Source of the DNA: Neogemmobacter tilapiae
Lineage (GTDB): Bacteria > Pseudomonadota > Alphaproteobacteria > Rhodobacterales > Rhodobacteraceae
NCBI RefSeq assembly: GCF_014652215.1
Contig: NZ_BMYJ01000007.1
Coordinates: 62,001 to 126,000, forward strand
Length of the DNA: 64,000 nucleotides
Direction: 5' to 3'
The notes under the pieces are model-generated. The model was not told the origin of the DNA. It was given only the letters and a program-made list of their open reading frames with translations, and ran no database searches. Each line of letters starts with the position of its first letter. Position 1 is the stretch's first letter. Positions 43,895-52,198 of this stretch are shown piece after piece. The position numbers and the translations under genes were made by a program.

Positions 43895-45132
43895 GCGCTG
43901 GGTCCGACTGCGGCCGGTTCCGTCCGGCGGACCAAGACAAGGAACATCACGAAGGACACGGCAATCAACACCCCCGCCACGAAGAACGCCACGTCAGGTG
44001 ACTGGAACGGCGCGCCGGGCATCATGAAATAGCCGAAGATCTGGCTAAAGAACACGGTTCCCCCCAGCATCGCCAGATTCATGATTGCTGACATGCCACC
44101 CTGCAATTCGCCCTGCTGATCCTCGGGCACGGCTTTGGACATCAGCGTCGTCAGCATAGGATGCACGAAACCCTCTGGCCCATGCAGGAACATCAGAATG
44201 ACAACACCCGTCAGCCCCGCCACCATGCCATAGCCAAAGCAGACCAAGGCCCCGCAAAGCAGCCCCACCATCGCCACCCGCCATTCGCCCCAGCGCGCCA
44301 CGGCGGGGCCGGTCAGCCCGCCTTGAAAGCCCGCCATGATCAGGCCAAAGGCGGCAAGGGTCAGGCCAACCATCGCCTCGGACCAACCGAATTTCGCCAT
44401 GCCCCAAAAGGCCCAGATGGCGGGATAGACGGCGGAGGCAAAGAAATAGACCGCCAGCACCGAGCACATCGGCAAAAGCCCGTGAATCTTGCTGAACACC
44501 TTGAAAGCGCCGAAAGGATTGGCGCGTTTCCATTCAAACGGGCGGCGGTTTTCGGCGGTCAGGGTTTCGGGCAGCACGAACCAGCCATAGGCAAAGTTCA
44601 TCAGCGAAATGACGGCGGCGGCATAGAAGGGCACGCGCGGGCCAAATTCGCCCAAAAGCCCACCAATGGCCGGCCCCAAGACAAACCCTACACCAAAGGC
44701 CGCCCCCATCATGCCATAGGCCTTGGCGCGATCCTCGGGCGCGGTAATGTCGGCGATATAGGCATTGGCGATGACATAGGACGACCCGCAGAAACCCGCG
44801 ATGGCGCGGCCAATGAACAGCCAAAAGATCGATGGCGCAAAGGCGTGAAAGATATAGTCGATGCCCAGCCCAAAGACCGCCAGCAGCAGCAGGGGGCGGC
44901 GGCCATAGCGGTCGGACAGGTTGCCCATCAGCGGCGAAAAGGCGAATTGCGCGATAGAGAACGCGGCGAACATCCAGCCGCCGATGATCGAGGCATGGGC
45001 CAGATCCATTTGCCCCACCTGTTCGATCAGGCGCGGCAGGACCGGCATGATCAGGCCGAAACCGACCATGTCGAGGAAAACGGTGATCAGGACAAAGGTC
45101 ACCGCATGGCGGGACTTGGGCGAAGCTGTCAT
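43891..45132 (-). CDS. TetA-like MFS drug/metabolite efflux transporter
   Basis: A 413-residue, 12-helix inner-membrane proton antiporter. TM1 carries FLDMVGFGLIMPVLPRL, the loop 2-3 motif A is GNLSDRYGRRPLLLL, and motif C in TM5 is GAAFGVGFVLGPAIGGLLGEFGP, all as in the TCR/TetA subfamily (DHA1, 12 TMS). Length equals TetA(B/C). Many chromosomal TetA-like proteins are not tetracycline pumps, so resistance is not claimed. Upstream there is no divergent tetR gene; the nearest gene is moaA, 97 bp away in the same direction. Coupled to the downstream aminotransferase by a 4-bp overlap. Confidence 0.88.
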   Translation of the reverse strand: MTASPKSRHAVTFVLITVFLDMVGFGLIMPVLPRLIEQVGQMDLAHASIIGGWMFAAFSIAQFAFSPLMGNLSDRYGRRPLLLLAVFGLGIDYIFHAFAPSIFWLFIGRAIAGFCGSSYVIANAYIADITAPEDRAKAYGMMGAAFGVGFVLGPAIGGLLGEFGPRVPFYAAAVISLMNFAYGWFVLPETLTAENRRPFEWKRANPFGAFKVFSKIHGLLPMCSVLAVYFFASAVYPAIWAFWGMAKFGWSEAMVGLTLAAFGLIMAGFQGGLTGPAVARWGEWRVAMVGLLCGALVCFGYGMVAGLTGVVILMFLHGPEGFVHPMLTTLMSKAVPEDQQGELQGGMSAIMNLAMLGGTVFFSQIFGYFMMPGAPFQSPDVAFFVAGVLIAVSFVMFLVLVRRTEPAAVGPSA

Positions 45133-45229
45133 CAGGGGATGCCTATGCGTTGAACGCGCGCACGCTAGCGGAAGGTTAATCGTCTGTCAAAGGCCATGTT
45201 CGCTTTACGTTCCATGCGCGGTCGGGGGA

Positions 45230-46231
45230 TCATCCGCCGGTATGGCTCATGTGTCGGGTCATTTGGCCGGTGATCTTTTGCCGAGAGTAATCGAAGTCAT
45301 GGCCCTTCGGCTTGCGGGCGATGGCTGCGCGGATCGCCTGTTCGAGCGCCATGTTGTCGGCGCTTGCGCGCAAGGGCGCGCGCAGGTCGGCGACATCTTC
45401 TTGGCCCAAACACATGTATAGTTCACCTGTGCAGGTCAGCCGGACACGGTTGCAGCTTTCGCAGAAATTATGGGTGAGTGGTGTGATGAAGCCAATCTTT
45501 TGGCCGGTCTCTTCAAGGCGGACATAGCGGGCCGGACCGCCGGTGCGTTCGGCAAGGTCGGTCAGGGTAAAACGTTCGGCCAGGCGGGCCCGCAGATCGC
45601 GGAGCGGCCAATACTGTTCCAGCCGGTCCGTCCCGCCCATGTCGCCCATCGGCATCACTTCAATGAAAGTCAAATCGTGATCTTCGCGCGCGCACCAATC
45701 CAGCAACGAAAACAGTTCGTCTTCGTTAAAGCCTTTGAGGGCGACGGTGTTGATCTTAACCCGCAATCCCGCAGCCTTGGCCGCCACGATCCCTTCCAGA
45801 ACCTGTGGCAAGCGGCCCCAGCGGGTAATCTCGGCGAATTTTTTTGGGTCAAGCGTATCAAGTGAAACGTTGATCCGCCGCACCCCACAGGCAGCCAGCT
45901 CTTGGGCATAGCGCCCCAACTGGCTGCCATTGGTCGTCACGGTCAGCTCTTTCAGGGCACCGGTTTGCAGATGCCGAGACATGGCATGGAAGAAGGTCAT
46001 GATGCCCTTGCGCACCAAGGGCTCCCCCCCGGTGATGCGCAGCTTTTCGACGCCCAGTTCCACAAAAGTGGAGCACATTCGATCCAGTTCTTCGAGGCTA
46101 AGAAGATCGGCCTTGGGCAGGAATGTCATGTTTTCAGACATGCAATAAGCACAGCGGAAGTCGCAGCGGTCGGTGACCGAAACACGCAGATAGCGGATCG
46201 CCCGCTGGAAGGGGTCGACAAGGGCTGTCAT
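45230..46231 (-). CDS. moaA: GTP 3',8-cyclase MoaA
   Basis: A 333-residue radical-SAM enzyme for the first step of molybdenum cofactor synthesis (GTP to 3',8-cyclo-GTP, then cPMP with MoaC). The SAM cluster motif is [11 protein letters not shown] (C-x3-C-x2-C) near residue 23, the GGE motif is [12 protein letters not shown], and the second 4Fe-4S cluster site is [19 protein letters not shown] (C-x2-C-x13-C). It ends in Gly-Gly (SHTGG), the conserved C-terminal pair required for activity. Full length. It is not adjacent to other moa/moe genes in this window. Confidence 0.96.
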   Translation of the reverse strand: MTALVDPFQRAIRYLRVSVTDRCDFRCAYCMSENMTFLPKADLLSLEELDRMCSTFVELGVEKLRITGGEPLVRKGIMTFFHAMSRHLQTGALKELTVTTNGSQLGRYAQELAACGVRRINVSLDTLDPKKFAEITRWGRLPQVLEGIVAAKAAGLRVKINTVALKGFNEDELFSLLDWCAREDHDLTFIEVMPMGDMGGTDRLEQYWPLRDLRARLAERFTLTDLAERTGGPARYVRLEETGQKIGFITPLTHNFCESCNRVRLTCTGELYMCLGQEDVADLRAPLRASADNMALEQAIRAAIARKPKGHDFDYSRQKITGQMTRHMSHTGG

Positions 46232-46321
46232 ACACTCAAACTAAGCGCCTTCCTGCCAAGGAACAAGGGGAGGCTTGTCGGGGAGCCTTGTCTGGCTGCG
46301 CAAGAAGGATAAGATTATCAA

Positions 46322-46777
46322 ATGATGCAAAAAATTCTGCCCTTCGTTCTTATCCTGTCACTGTCGGCCTGTGCTGCCGGAGAAGGCCCCTTTGCCAAGC
46401 GGTCCAAAACGCCACAGGACTTTGATTTCGAGTTGGACGCCCCCCCGCCGCCGCCGCCGGGTGCCACCAGTGCCGAGGCTTTGGACACCACGACGGACGC
46501 GCAAAAGGCCGAGGCTCTGGCCGCGGCCCCGACAGCAGGAGAAGCCAGTTTGGGCAAGATGGCCGTATCATTGGGCAAGGCGACAGAGCCCGGCTTTTGG
46601 CTGCGCGGCGCTGCTGTCAAGGCGGCTGGCAAAGGCCGAGTAGAGACCGCTGACGGTCAATCGGTGCAGGTCGATTTGATTCCCGGCGAAGGGGCGGCGC
46701 AGCTTTCGCTGGGGGCTTTCCGGGCCTTGGGGTTAAGCCTGACGGCTTTGCCAGAGGTGACGGTCTTTGCCGAGTAG
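46322..46777 (+). CDS. Small lipoprotein of unknown function
   Basis: A 151-residue protein with a lipoprotein signal: MMQKILPFVLILSLSACAAG, lipobox LSAC with Cys at about residue 17. It is followed by a low-complexity linker with a run of seven prolines (DAPPPPPPGAT) and an Ala-rich stretch, then a small folded domain (residues ~85-151: GFWLRGAAVKAAGKGRVETADGQ, VQVDLIPGEG, LSLGAFRALGL). Homologues in Rhodobacterales are sometimes labelled D-galactarate dehydratase in databases, as I recall, but nothing in this sequence supports such an enzyme. Likely anchored in the inner leaflet of the outer membrane. Divergent from moaA. Confidence 0.72.
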   Translation: MMQKILPFVLILSLSACAAGEGPFAKRSKTPQDFDFELDAPPPPPPGATSAEALDTTTDAQKAEALAAAPTAGEASLGKMAVSLGKATEPGFWLRGAAVKAAGKGRVETADGQSVQVDLIPGEGAAQLSLGAFRALGLSLTALPEVTVFAE

Positions 46778-46827
46778 CATCCCTTTTGCCTGATAGGGCG
46801 GCCCTCGCGCCTTTGTCGGGTTTGCAG

Positions 46828-47133
46828 CTATCCTGGCTGCTTTTCACAAGGTTCGCCCCAGTGAAAGCCCGTGAAATTCTCGCGGAAGGCAAAGGTTACA
46901 AGATGGCTGTCGATGACATAGCGCGCCTGAATAATGGCCTTGGCGTCTTCGCCGCTGACGGTCACGGTCAGACCTTGGGCATCGGCGGTCATCGTCGCTG
47001 GGCCTGAACCCAGCGCGACGCTGGCCATATGGTCGTCATGTTCGACGGCGACCTTATGGGCGAAATGCTTGCAAAGCTGCACAAGGTATTTCGAGGCATG
47101 TGCGGTGACCATATGGGCGCGGCTGGTGAGCAT
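46828..47133 (-). CDS. DUF2218 family protein
   Basis: A 101-residue soluble protein starting MLTSRAHMVTAHASKYLVQL. The pattern (a-A-x-V-x-T-x-x-A-x-x-Y-x-x-Q-L-C-K-H-F-x-H-K, then G-x-A-x-M-x-A, and F-R-E-N-x-x-G-F-x-W at the end) is that of DUF2218, a small alpha/beta family often found near iron or haem uptake genes; function unknown. The ATG at 47133 is preferred to the TTG at 47139 because AAGGA precedes it by six bases. That RBS is inside the inverted repeat at 47138-47162. Its C-terminal end faces the lipoprotein gene. Confidence 0.78.
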   Translation of the reverse strand: MLTSRAHMVTAHASKYLVQLCKHFAHKVAVEHDDHMASVALGSGPATMTADAQGLTVTVSGEDAKAIIQARYVIDSHLVTFAFRENFTGFHWGEPCEKQPG

Positions 47134-47137
47134 GTTC

Positions 47138-47162
47138 AATCCTTATCGTTTCAATAAGGATT
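47138..47162. promoter_or_regulatory. 9-bp inverted repeat over the RBS of the DUF2218 gene
   Basis: AATCCTTAT, spacer CGTTTCA, ATAAGGATT. The left arm holds the complement of the AAGGA RBS of the leftward gene. It could be an operator or an RNA hairpin that sequesters the RBS. Confidence 0.45.
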
Positions 47163-47194
47163 AGGCTTGCGCTGGTCCGCAGGCAAGATGCCTC

Positions 47195-48214
47195 TTAGAC
47201 ACTTGATCGGGCAATGACCTCGGGAGTCACATAGAGATGTTTGGGGGTCTTGCGCCCCTCGATCCGCGACAGCAGGGCTTCGGTCGCCATGCCACCCAGC
47301 TGCCGCCCATGCTGTTCGACGCTGGAAAGGCCCACCATCGACATGCCGGCCACGGGCGAATTGTCGTAACCCACGATGGCCAGATCCTCGGGCACGCGCA
47401 GCCCGGCCTTATGGGCCTGATCCAGCAAGATCAGCGCATGCAGGTCGGACCAGACAAAGACGGCGCGAGGCCGGTCGGGGCGGGCCAGAAAGGCGCGAAA
47501 CGCCTCGACATCCGCGCCTTCGTCTTCGGGGGCGCGTAGGATGATGCCGGGGCCGATGCCCAGATCCTGCATCGCTTGCCGAAACCCTTGTTCGCGCAGG
47601 GTGGCCACCTGATGTTGCTGGTCTTTCATATATTCCTGGCTGAACATCACAATGTCACGGTAACCCCGGTCGTAAAGGGCTTGCACTGCCAGCATGGCCC
47701 CACGACGGTCATCGCTGTTGATCGTGTCAAAATCGGCGGCGGTGGGTTCATGGTGTCCAATGACCACCATCGGGATCTGGCGGGCAAAGCGGGCGAGCAG
47801 CTTTTCGGGCATCATGGGGGCGACAAGGATCAAGCCATCCATCCGGTTGTCGATCATCGACAAGACCATTTCGGATTCCAGTTTCAACCGCGCACGGCCA
47901 ATGCCCAGCATGGATTTGTAGTTTGACGGGGCCAGCTTGTCATGGATGCCGTCGATGACCTGCGGCAGGAAGGGGTTGTCGATGTTCACCAAAAGAATAC
48001 CGACCGTATAGGTTTGGCCGCGCATCCCCCTTGCCGCCACACTAGGCCTGTATCCCAGCTTTTCGATGCTGGCCTGCACATTCATCCGCAGGGCCTCGGA
48101 CACGCCATAGGCGTTGCGCAGAACTTTGGATACTGCGGCCACTGACACGCCCGAATCGGCGGCGACATGCCGGATCGTGATGCGGGTGCCTTTGGGCGAT
48201 TCGGGCGTGGCCAT
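47195..48214 (-). CDS. LacI-family transcriptional regulator of the rhamnoside cluster
   Basis: A 339-residue repressor. The N-terminal helix-turn-helix is TIRHVAADSGVSVAAVSKVLR (residues ~12-33), followed by hinge KLGYRPSVAARGMR, then a periplasmic-binding-protein-like sugar-sensing domain (VGILLVNIDNPFLPQVIDGI, AIVGYDNSPVAGM, GLSSVEQHGRQLG). The nearest upstream in-frame alternative is a TTG at 48274; the ATG at 48214 has the normal LacI N-terminal length but a weak RBS. It is divergent from the GH78 gene, and two 16-bp LacI-type palindromes (48282-48297 and 48385-48400) lie between and just inside that gene, so it probably represses rhamnosidase and transporter genes until a rhamnose-derived inducer appears. 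Confidence 0.88.
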   Translation of the reverse strand: MATPESPKGTRITIRHVAADSGVSVAAVSKVLRNAYGVSEALRMNVQASIEKLGYRPSVAARGMRGQTYTVGILLVNIDNPFLPQVIDGIHDKLAPSNYKSMLGIGRARLKLESEMVLSMIDNRMDGLILVAPMMPEKLLARFARQIPMVVIGHHEPTAADFDTINSDDRRGAMLAVQALYDRGYRDIVMFSQEYMKDQQHQVATLREQGFRQAMQDLGIGPGIILRAPEDEGADVEAFRAFLARPDRPRAVFVWSDLHALILLDQAHKAGLRVPEDLAIVGYDNSPVAGMSMVGLSSVEQHGRQLGGMATEALLSRIEGRKTPKHLYVTPEVIARSSV

Positions 48215-48281
48215 GAAGGGATTGCTCTGATTTTCTTGGGTTTTGAGCCTATGCAGATTTTCGTTGCATGGCAAACGGAAA

Positions 48282-48297
48282 TGTAGAATGGTCTACG
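48282..48297. promoter_or_regulatory. Candidate LacI-type operator 1
   Basis: TGTAGAATGGTCTACG, an imperfect palindrome in the gap between the LacI regulator and the GH78 gene. It matches a second site at 48385-48400 in 13 of 16 positions. Confidence 0.6.
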
Positions 48298-48340
48298 TAG
48301 AACGATGCACGGCGGGAGGCCGGGCACGGGGAGGATTGCG

Positions 48341-50665
48341 ATGGGACTGGATACGCTAACTGCGGCCAAAGATTTGGCTGCGAATGTAGAACGGTTTACA
48401 AAAACCGAGCGGGCGTGGACAGCGCAGATGATTGCCCCCCTATCGGATGCAGGGCAGGGGACGCAAGCGAGCTTTGTCGGGCGGGATTTCGAACTGGGCA
48501 AGGTGCCGAGCGGGCCAGTCTGGCTGCATGTTTCGGCGCAGGGGCTGTATCGGGCGTTTTTGAACGGCGTGCGTGTGGGGGACGATCTGCTGACGCCGGG
48601 TTGGACCTGCTATGACCGGGCGATTGCCTATCAATCCTATGATGTGTCGGGGCTGCTAAAGGCGGGGGCGAACCGGCTGGAGATTTGGCTGGGCGATGGC
48701 TGGTATCGCTCGCAGATGATGTGGAAGGCCGCGCCAGTGTTCAACTGTTGGGGCGATCGGATTGCCGCAATTGCAGAGCTGGAGGCGGGTTCGGTCCTTT
48801 TGAAAACCGATGCAAGCTGGGAAAGCGGCTTGCTGCCGGTGATGCGGTCGGGGATCTATTGGGGCGAAGATTTCGATGCCCGCGTGGTGCCCAAGGCGAC
48901 GCATAGGGTGGAGGCGTTGGGCTTTGATCATGCGCTTTTGGTGCCGCATGAAACAGGCCCTGTGAAGGAACTGACACCGCTGTTGCCTTTGGAAAGCTGG
49001 GCCGACGGTTCGGCGATGGTGCATGACTTTGGCCAGAACGCCGGGGCCTATATCCGGCTGACGGTGGAAGGGGCTGCGGGGGCAAAGGTCCGCATTGAAC
49101 ATTCGGAAATTCTTGGGCCGGGGCGGGAGTTTGACAACCGCAACTATCGCGGGGCACGGGCAGAGCTGACCTATGTGCTGAACGGGCAGGGCGTTGAAAC
49201 CTATGCGCCGATGTTCAGCTTTTTCGGCTTTCGATATGCGCGGGTGCATGTCGAAGGGGCGGCGAAGGTCACGGCCATTGAAATGGTGCCCGTCACCTCG
49301 GTCCCCGATCTGGCCGGAGGTTTCGAATGCGGCGTGCCGCAGGTCAACCGGCTGGTGCTGAACACCATCTGGTCGCAGCGGTCGAATTTCATCGAAATTC
49401 CGACCGACTGCCCACAGCGGGATGAACGGCTGGGCTGGACGGGGGATGCGCAGGTTTTCGCGGGCACGGCCTGCTGGCTGGCGGATGCCGAAACCTTCCT
49501 GACCAAATATCTGCGTGACGTGCGCCATGATCAGCGCCCGAATGGGGCGGTGCCGCATTTCTCGCCCGACCCGACACGCCTGCACCCGGAACAATTCCCC
49601 GGCGATTGGGCGGGTTCGACCGGCTGGGGCGATGCGATCACAGTGATCCCGTGGCAGCTTTATCTGCATTACGGCAAGGTCGATGTGCTGCGGGAATCTT
49701 TCCCCGCCATGGTGAAATGGGTCGATTACCTGTGGTCGCTGGGAAATGGCCCCATCGTGCAGACCAACAGCCGCTGGGGCGCGCAGGGGTTCACCTTTGG
49801 CGATTGGTTGCAGCCGGTGGGCGACAACCGCACGCCAAGGCCCACGATTGCCGCCGATTGCGCCGCGACGCTGTATCATTTCATTTCGACAGACCTTGCG
49901 TCCAAAGTGGCAACTATTCTGGGCGAAACGGCGCAGGCCCGCGCCCTGCGCGAACGTGCCGAGGCGATCCGCTTGGCCTTTGCCCATGAATATATAGCGC
50001 CTTCGGGCAGGCTTGCACACAATGACCAGACCTCTTACGCGCTGGCCTTTCTGCATGACCTGATCCCGGCAGAGCATATGGATGCCGCCAAAGCCTACTT
50101 CCGCAAGGAAGTGGAGGATGCGGATTATCTGATTGGCACTGGGTTCATCGGCACGCCTGCCCTGCTGCCCGCGCTGACAAAGCTGGGGATGCTGGATCTG
50201 GCGGCAAAGGTGTTCCTGAACCGCAAGGTTCCGGGCTGGCTGTTTCAGGTGGATATGGGCGCGACTTCGATCTGGGAACGCTGGGATGCTTTGGCACCGG
50301 ATGGGTCGATCTATGACCCCGATATGAACAGCTATAACCATTATGCCTATGGGGCTGTCTGCCAATGGCTGATGGAGGGCGTGGCGGGGCTGACGCTGGA
50401 TGCCGATCATCCCGGCTTTGACCGCCTGTTGATTGCCCCGAAAATTCTGCCGGAACTGGGTCACGCGAAGGCCTGGCACAACAGTCGCCATGGTCGGGTC
50501 GCGGCGGAATGGGCGCTGAACGGGAACAAGGTGACCTATCGGCTGACCTTGCCTGCGGGGATGCAGGCGGTCTGGGCGGGGGGGGACTTGCCCGATTTGC
50601 AACTGTCTGGCGGGGCCACGATGGGGCCGGGAAGCCATGAGATCACCTTTACGCTGAAGAACTGA
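48341..50665 (+). CDS. GH78 alpha-L-rhamnosidase, cytoplasmic
   Basis: A 774-residue family 78 glycoside hydrolase that releases L-rhamnose from rhamnosides. The N-terminal beta-domain has LHVSAQGLYRAFLNGVRVGDDLLTPGWT-type sequence and WLGDGWYRSQMMW. The (alpha/alpha)6 catalytic domain begins near residue 325; key blocks are EIPTDCPQRDERLGWTGDAQ, with the conserved acid Asp/Glu cluster, GSTGWGDAITVIPWQLY, GFTFGDWLQP, and GATSIWERWDAL, which carries the late catalytic Glu. There is no signal peptide, so hydrolysis follows import by the ABC system encoded next. The ATG at 48341 is behind GGGGAGGATT; a reading from 48305 adds 12 residues. The gene start contains the second LacI-type operator. 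Confidence 0.92.
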   Translation: MGLDTLTAAKDLAANVERFTKTERAWTAQMIAPLSDAGQGTQASFVGRDFELGKVPSGPVWLHVSAQGLYRAFLNGVRVGDDLLTPGWTCYDRAIAYQSYDVSGLLKAGANRLEIWLGDGWYRSQMMWKAAPVFNCWGDRIAAIAELEAGSVLLKTDASWESGLLPVMRSGIYWGEDFDARVVPKATHRVEALGFDHALLVPHETGPVKELTPLLPLESWADGSAMVHDFGQNAGAYIRLTVEGAAGAKVRIEHSEILGPGREFDNRNYRGARAELTYVLNGQGVETYAPMFSFFGFRYARVHVEGAAKVTAIEMVPVTSVPDLAGGFECGVPQVNRLVLNTIWSQRSNFIEIPTDCPQRDERLGWTGDAQVFAGTACWLADAETFLTKYLRDVRHDQRPNGAVPHFSPDPTRLHPEQFPGDWAGSTGWGDAITVIPWQLYLHYGKVDVLRESFPAMVKWVDYLWSLGNGPIVQTNSRWGAQGFTFGDWLQPVGDNRTPRPTIAADCAATLYHFISTDLASKVATILGETAQARALRERAEAIRLAFAHEYIAPSGRLAHNDQTSYALAFLHDLIPAEHMDAAKAYFRKEVEDADYLIGTGFIGTPALLPALTKLGMLDLAAKVFLNRKVPGWLFQVDMGATSIWERWDALAPDGSIYDPDMNSYNHYAYGAVCQWLMEGVAGLTLDADHPGFDRLLIAPKILPELGHAKAWHNSRHGRVAAEWALNGNKVTYRLTLPAGMQAVWAGGDLPDLQLSGGATMGPGSHEITFTLKN
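48385..48400. promoter_or_regulatory. Candidate LacI-type operator 2 (inside the GH78 coding start)
   Basis: TGTAGAACGGTTTACA: the outer TGTA/TACA and central CG have dyad symmetry typical of LacI-family operators. It lies 103 bp downstream of operator 1, centre to centre, close to ten helical turns, compatible with repression by looping. Confidence 0.6.
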
Positions 50666-50692
50666 CGACACATCAAGGAGGGAGGAACCAAG

Positions 50693-51970
50693 ATGAACAG
50701 ATTGATCCACAGCACGGCCCTTGCAGGGGCGATGGCACTGGTGGCGGGCTTGGCGCAGGCCGAGGTCACGCTGTCGGTGCTGATCGACAACAACCCGGAA
50801 ACCGTGGCGATGATGGAGGCGCTGACGGCGGCCTATACGGCGGCGAACCCGGACGTGACGTTCGAGATCGAACAGCGCACCGGCGGGGCCGAGGGCGACA
50901 ACATCGTCAAAACACGCCTTGCGACGGGCGAGATGGCGGATGTGTTCAACTATAACTCGGGCTCGCTGTTTCAGGCGTTGAATCCGCAGCAGACGCTGGC
51001 GGATATGTCGAGCCTTGGCGGGCAGGGCAATGTGCTGGACAGCTTTAAGCAGGTGGTGACCAGCCCAGACGGCGCGGTGCGCGGCGTGCCCTTTGGTCCT
51101 GCGATGGGCGGCGGGATTTTTTACAACATCCCGATCTATCAGGAACTGGGGCTGACCCCGCCAAAGACCTGGGCGGAGTTCATGGCCAACAACGAAAAGA
51201 TCAAGGCGGCGGGCAAGGTCGCGGTGATCCAGACCTATACCGACACCTGGACCAGCCAGTTGTTCATTCTGGCCGATTATTTCAACGTGCAGGCCGAGGT
51301 GCCGAACTTTGCGGCGGACTATACCGCGAACAAGGCGAAATACGCCTCGACCCCCGCGGCGATGCGCGGCTTTGAGCGGCTGGAGGAAGTGTTCAAGGCA
51401 GGCGTGCTGAACGAAGATTTCGGGGCCGCGACCTTTGACGACGGGATGCGGATGGTGTCGACCGGCGAGGGGGCGCATTATCCGATGCTGACCTTTGGCA
51501 TTGGCAATGTAAAGCAGAACTATCCGGACAATCTGAACGACATGGGCTTTTTCGCCCAGCCGGGGAATGATGCGGCCAAGAACGGGCTGACGGTCTGGAT
51601 GCCGGCGGCAATCTATGTGCCCGAAGCCAGCGCCAACAAGGAAGAGGCGCTGAAGTTCGTGGATTTCGTGGCGACGGTCGAAAGCTGCCAGACGATGATT
51701 TCGGCGGCGGGGGCCTCGGGGCCTTATCTGATCAAGGGCTGCGAATTGCCCGCCGATGTGCCGCAGGCGGTCAAAGACATGCTGCCCTACTTCCAAACCG
51801 AAGGCATGACAGCCCCGGCGCTGGAATTCCTGTCGCCGATCAAGGGCCCGGCGCTGGAGCAACTGACGGTCGAGGTCGGTTCCGGCATCCGTCCGGCGGC
51901 GGATGCGGCGGCGTTGTATGATCAGGATGTGGAAAAACAGGCGAAACAACTGGGCTTGCCGAACTGGTAA
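50693..51970 (+). CDS. Sugar ABC transporter substrate-binding protein (rhamnoside uptake)
   Basis: A 425-residue family 1 (MalE-like) periplasmic receptor with a Sec signal peptide (MNRLIHSTALAGAMALVAGLAQA). Mature features: LIDNNPETVAMMEALTAAY, GEMADVFNYNSGSLFQAL, GVPFGPAMGGGIFYNIPIYQELGL and TWAEFMANNEKIKAAG, standard for oligosaccharide-binding proteins. RBS AAGGAGGGAGGAACC is strong. It is 27 bp downstream of the rhamnosidase gene and followed by two permeases and an ATPase, so the ligand is predicted to be a rhamnose-containing di- or oligosaccharide, or a plant rhamnoside. A large repeat hairpin follows it. Confidence 0.88.
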   Translation: MNRLIHSTALAGAMALVAGLAQAEVTLSVLIDNNPETVAMMEALTAAYTAANPDVTFEIEQRTGGAEGDNIVKTRLATGEMADVFNYNSGSLFQALNPQQTLADMSSLGGQGNVLDSFKQVVTSPDGAVRGVPFGPAMGGGIFYNIPIYQELGLTPPKTWAEFMANNEKIKAAGKVAVIQTYTDTWTSQLFILADYFNVQAEVPNFAADYTANKAKYASTPAAMRGFERLEEVFKAGVLNEDFGAATFDDGMRMVSTGEGAHYPMLTFGIGNVKQNYPDNLNDMGFFAQPGNDAAKNGLTVWMPAAIYVPEASANKEEALKFVDFVATVESCQTMISAAGASGPYLIKGCELPADVPQAVKDMLPYFQTEGMTAPALEFLSPIKGPALEQLTVEVGSGIRPAADAAALYDQDVEKQAKQLGLPNW

Positions 51971-51978
51971 GCCACCAG

Positions 51979-52104
51979 CCCCCCCTCCCTATCCCTCCCC
52001 CACAAGGGGGGAGGGTGCCGCGAGGAACGGCTGTTTCCGCTTGGAAACGCCGGAAAGCCGGGCATCCTCCCTCCCCCTTGTGGGGAGGGGATGGGGGTGG
52101 GGGG
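51979..52104. repeat. Large imperfect inverted repeat of the C/G-tract (REP-like) type
   Basis: Left arm at 51979-52015 (CCCTCCC, TATCCC, TCCCCCACAAGGGGG...) and right arm at 52069-52104 (CCCTCCCCCTTGTGGGGAGG...) are complementary over about 35 bases with few mismatches. The intervening 53 bp also has a smaller stem (TTTCCGCTTGGAAA). Repeats of this look are frequent in alphaproteobacterial intergenic regions. Position right after the binding-protein gene suggests transcript-end protection or attenuation. Confidence 0.7.
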
Positions 52105-52153
52105 CGCCTTCCCATCAACCGCCACGCCTCTCTCCGCTTGACGGTTGTCACGA

Positions 52154-52179
52154 CCCGTGCCCCCCTGTCGGGGCACGGG
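52154..52179 (+). terminator. Perfect 10-bp hairpin before the first sugar permease gene
   Basis: CCCGTGCCCC, loop CCTGTC, GGGGCACGGG, ending 20 bases before the permease start. With the repeat structure above it probably lowers permease expression relative to the binding protein; no T-tract. Confidence 0.6.
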
Positions 52180-52198
52180 ACCAACCAAGGAACGGGAC

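Noticed and set aside
43891-45132. Tetracycline resistance gene
   Set aside because: The transporter has TetA-like motifs, but there is no divergent tetR, and chromosomal relatives of this family have varied substrates.
44161-45153. 330-codon frame on the plus strand opposite the MFS gene
   Set aside because: Composition (H, G, Q, R, D) is that of an antisense shadow; the opposite strand encodes a complete 12-helix transporter.
46322-46777. Calling the lipoprotein a D-galactarate dehydratase
   Set aside because: A 151-residue lipoprotein with a proline-rich linker cannot be that ~500-residue enzyme; no active-site features are present.
48656-51949. 1097-codon minus-strand frame opposite the GH78 and binding-protein genes
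   Set aside because: The length is due to GC-rich codon bias. The plus-strand genes have RBSs, a signal peptide and family motifs; the minus product has none.
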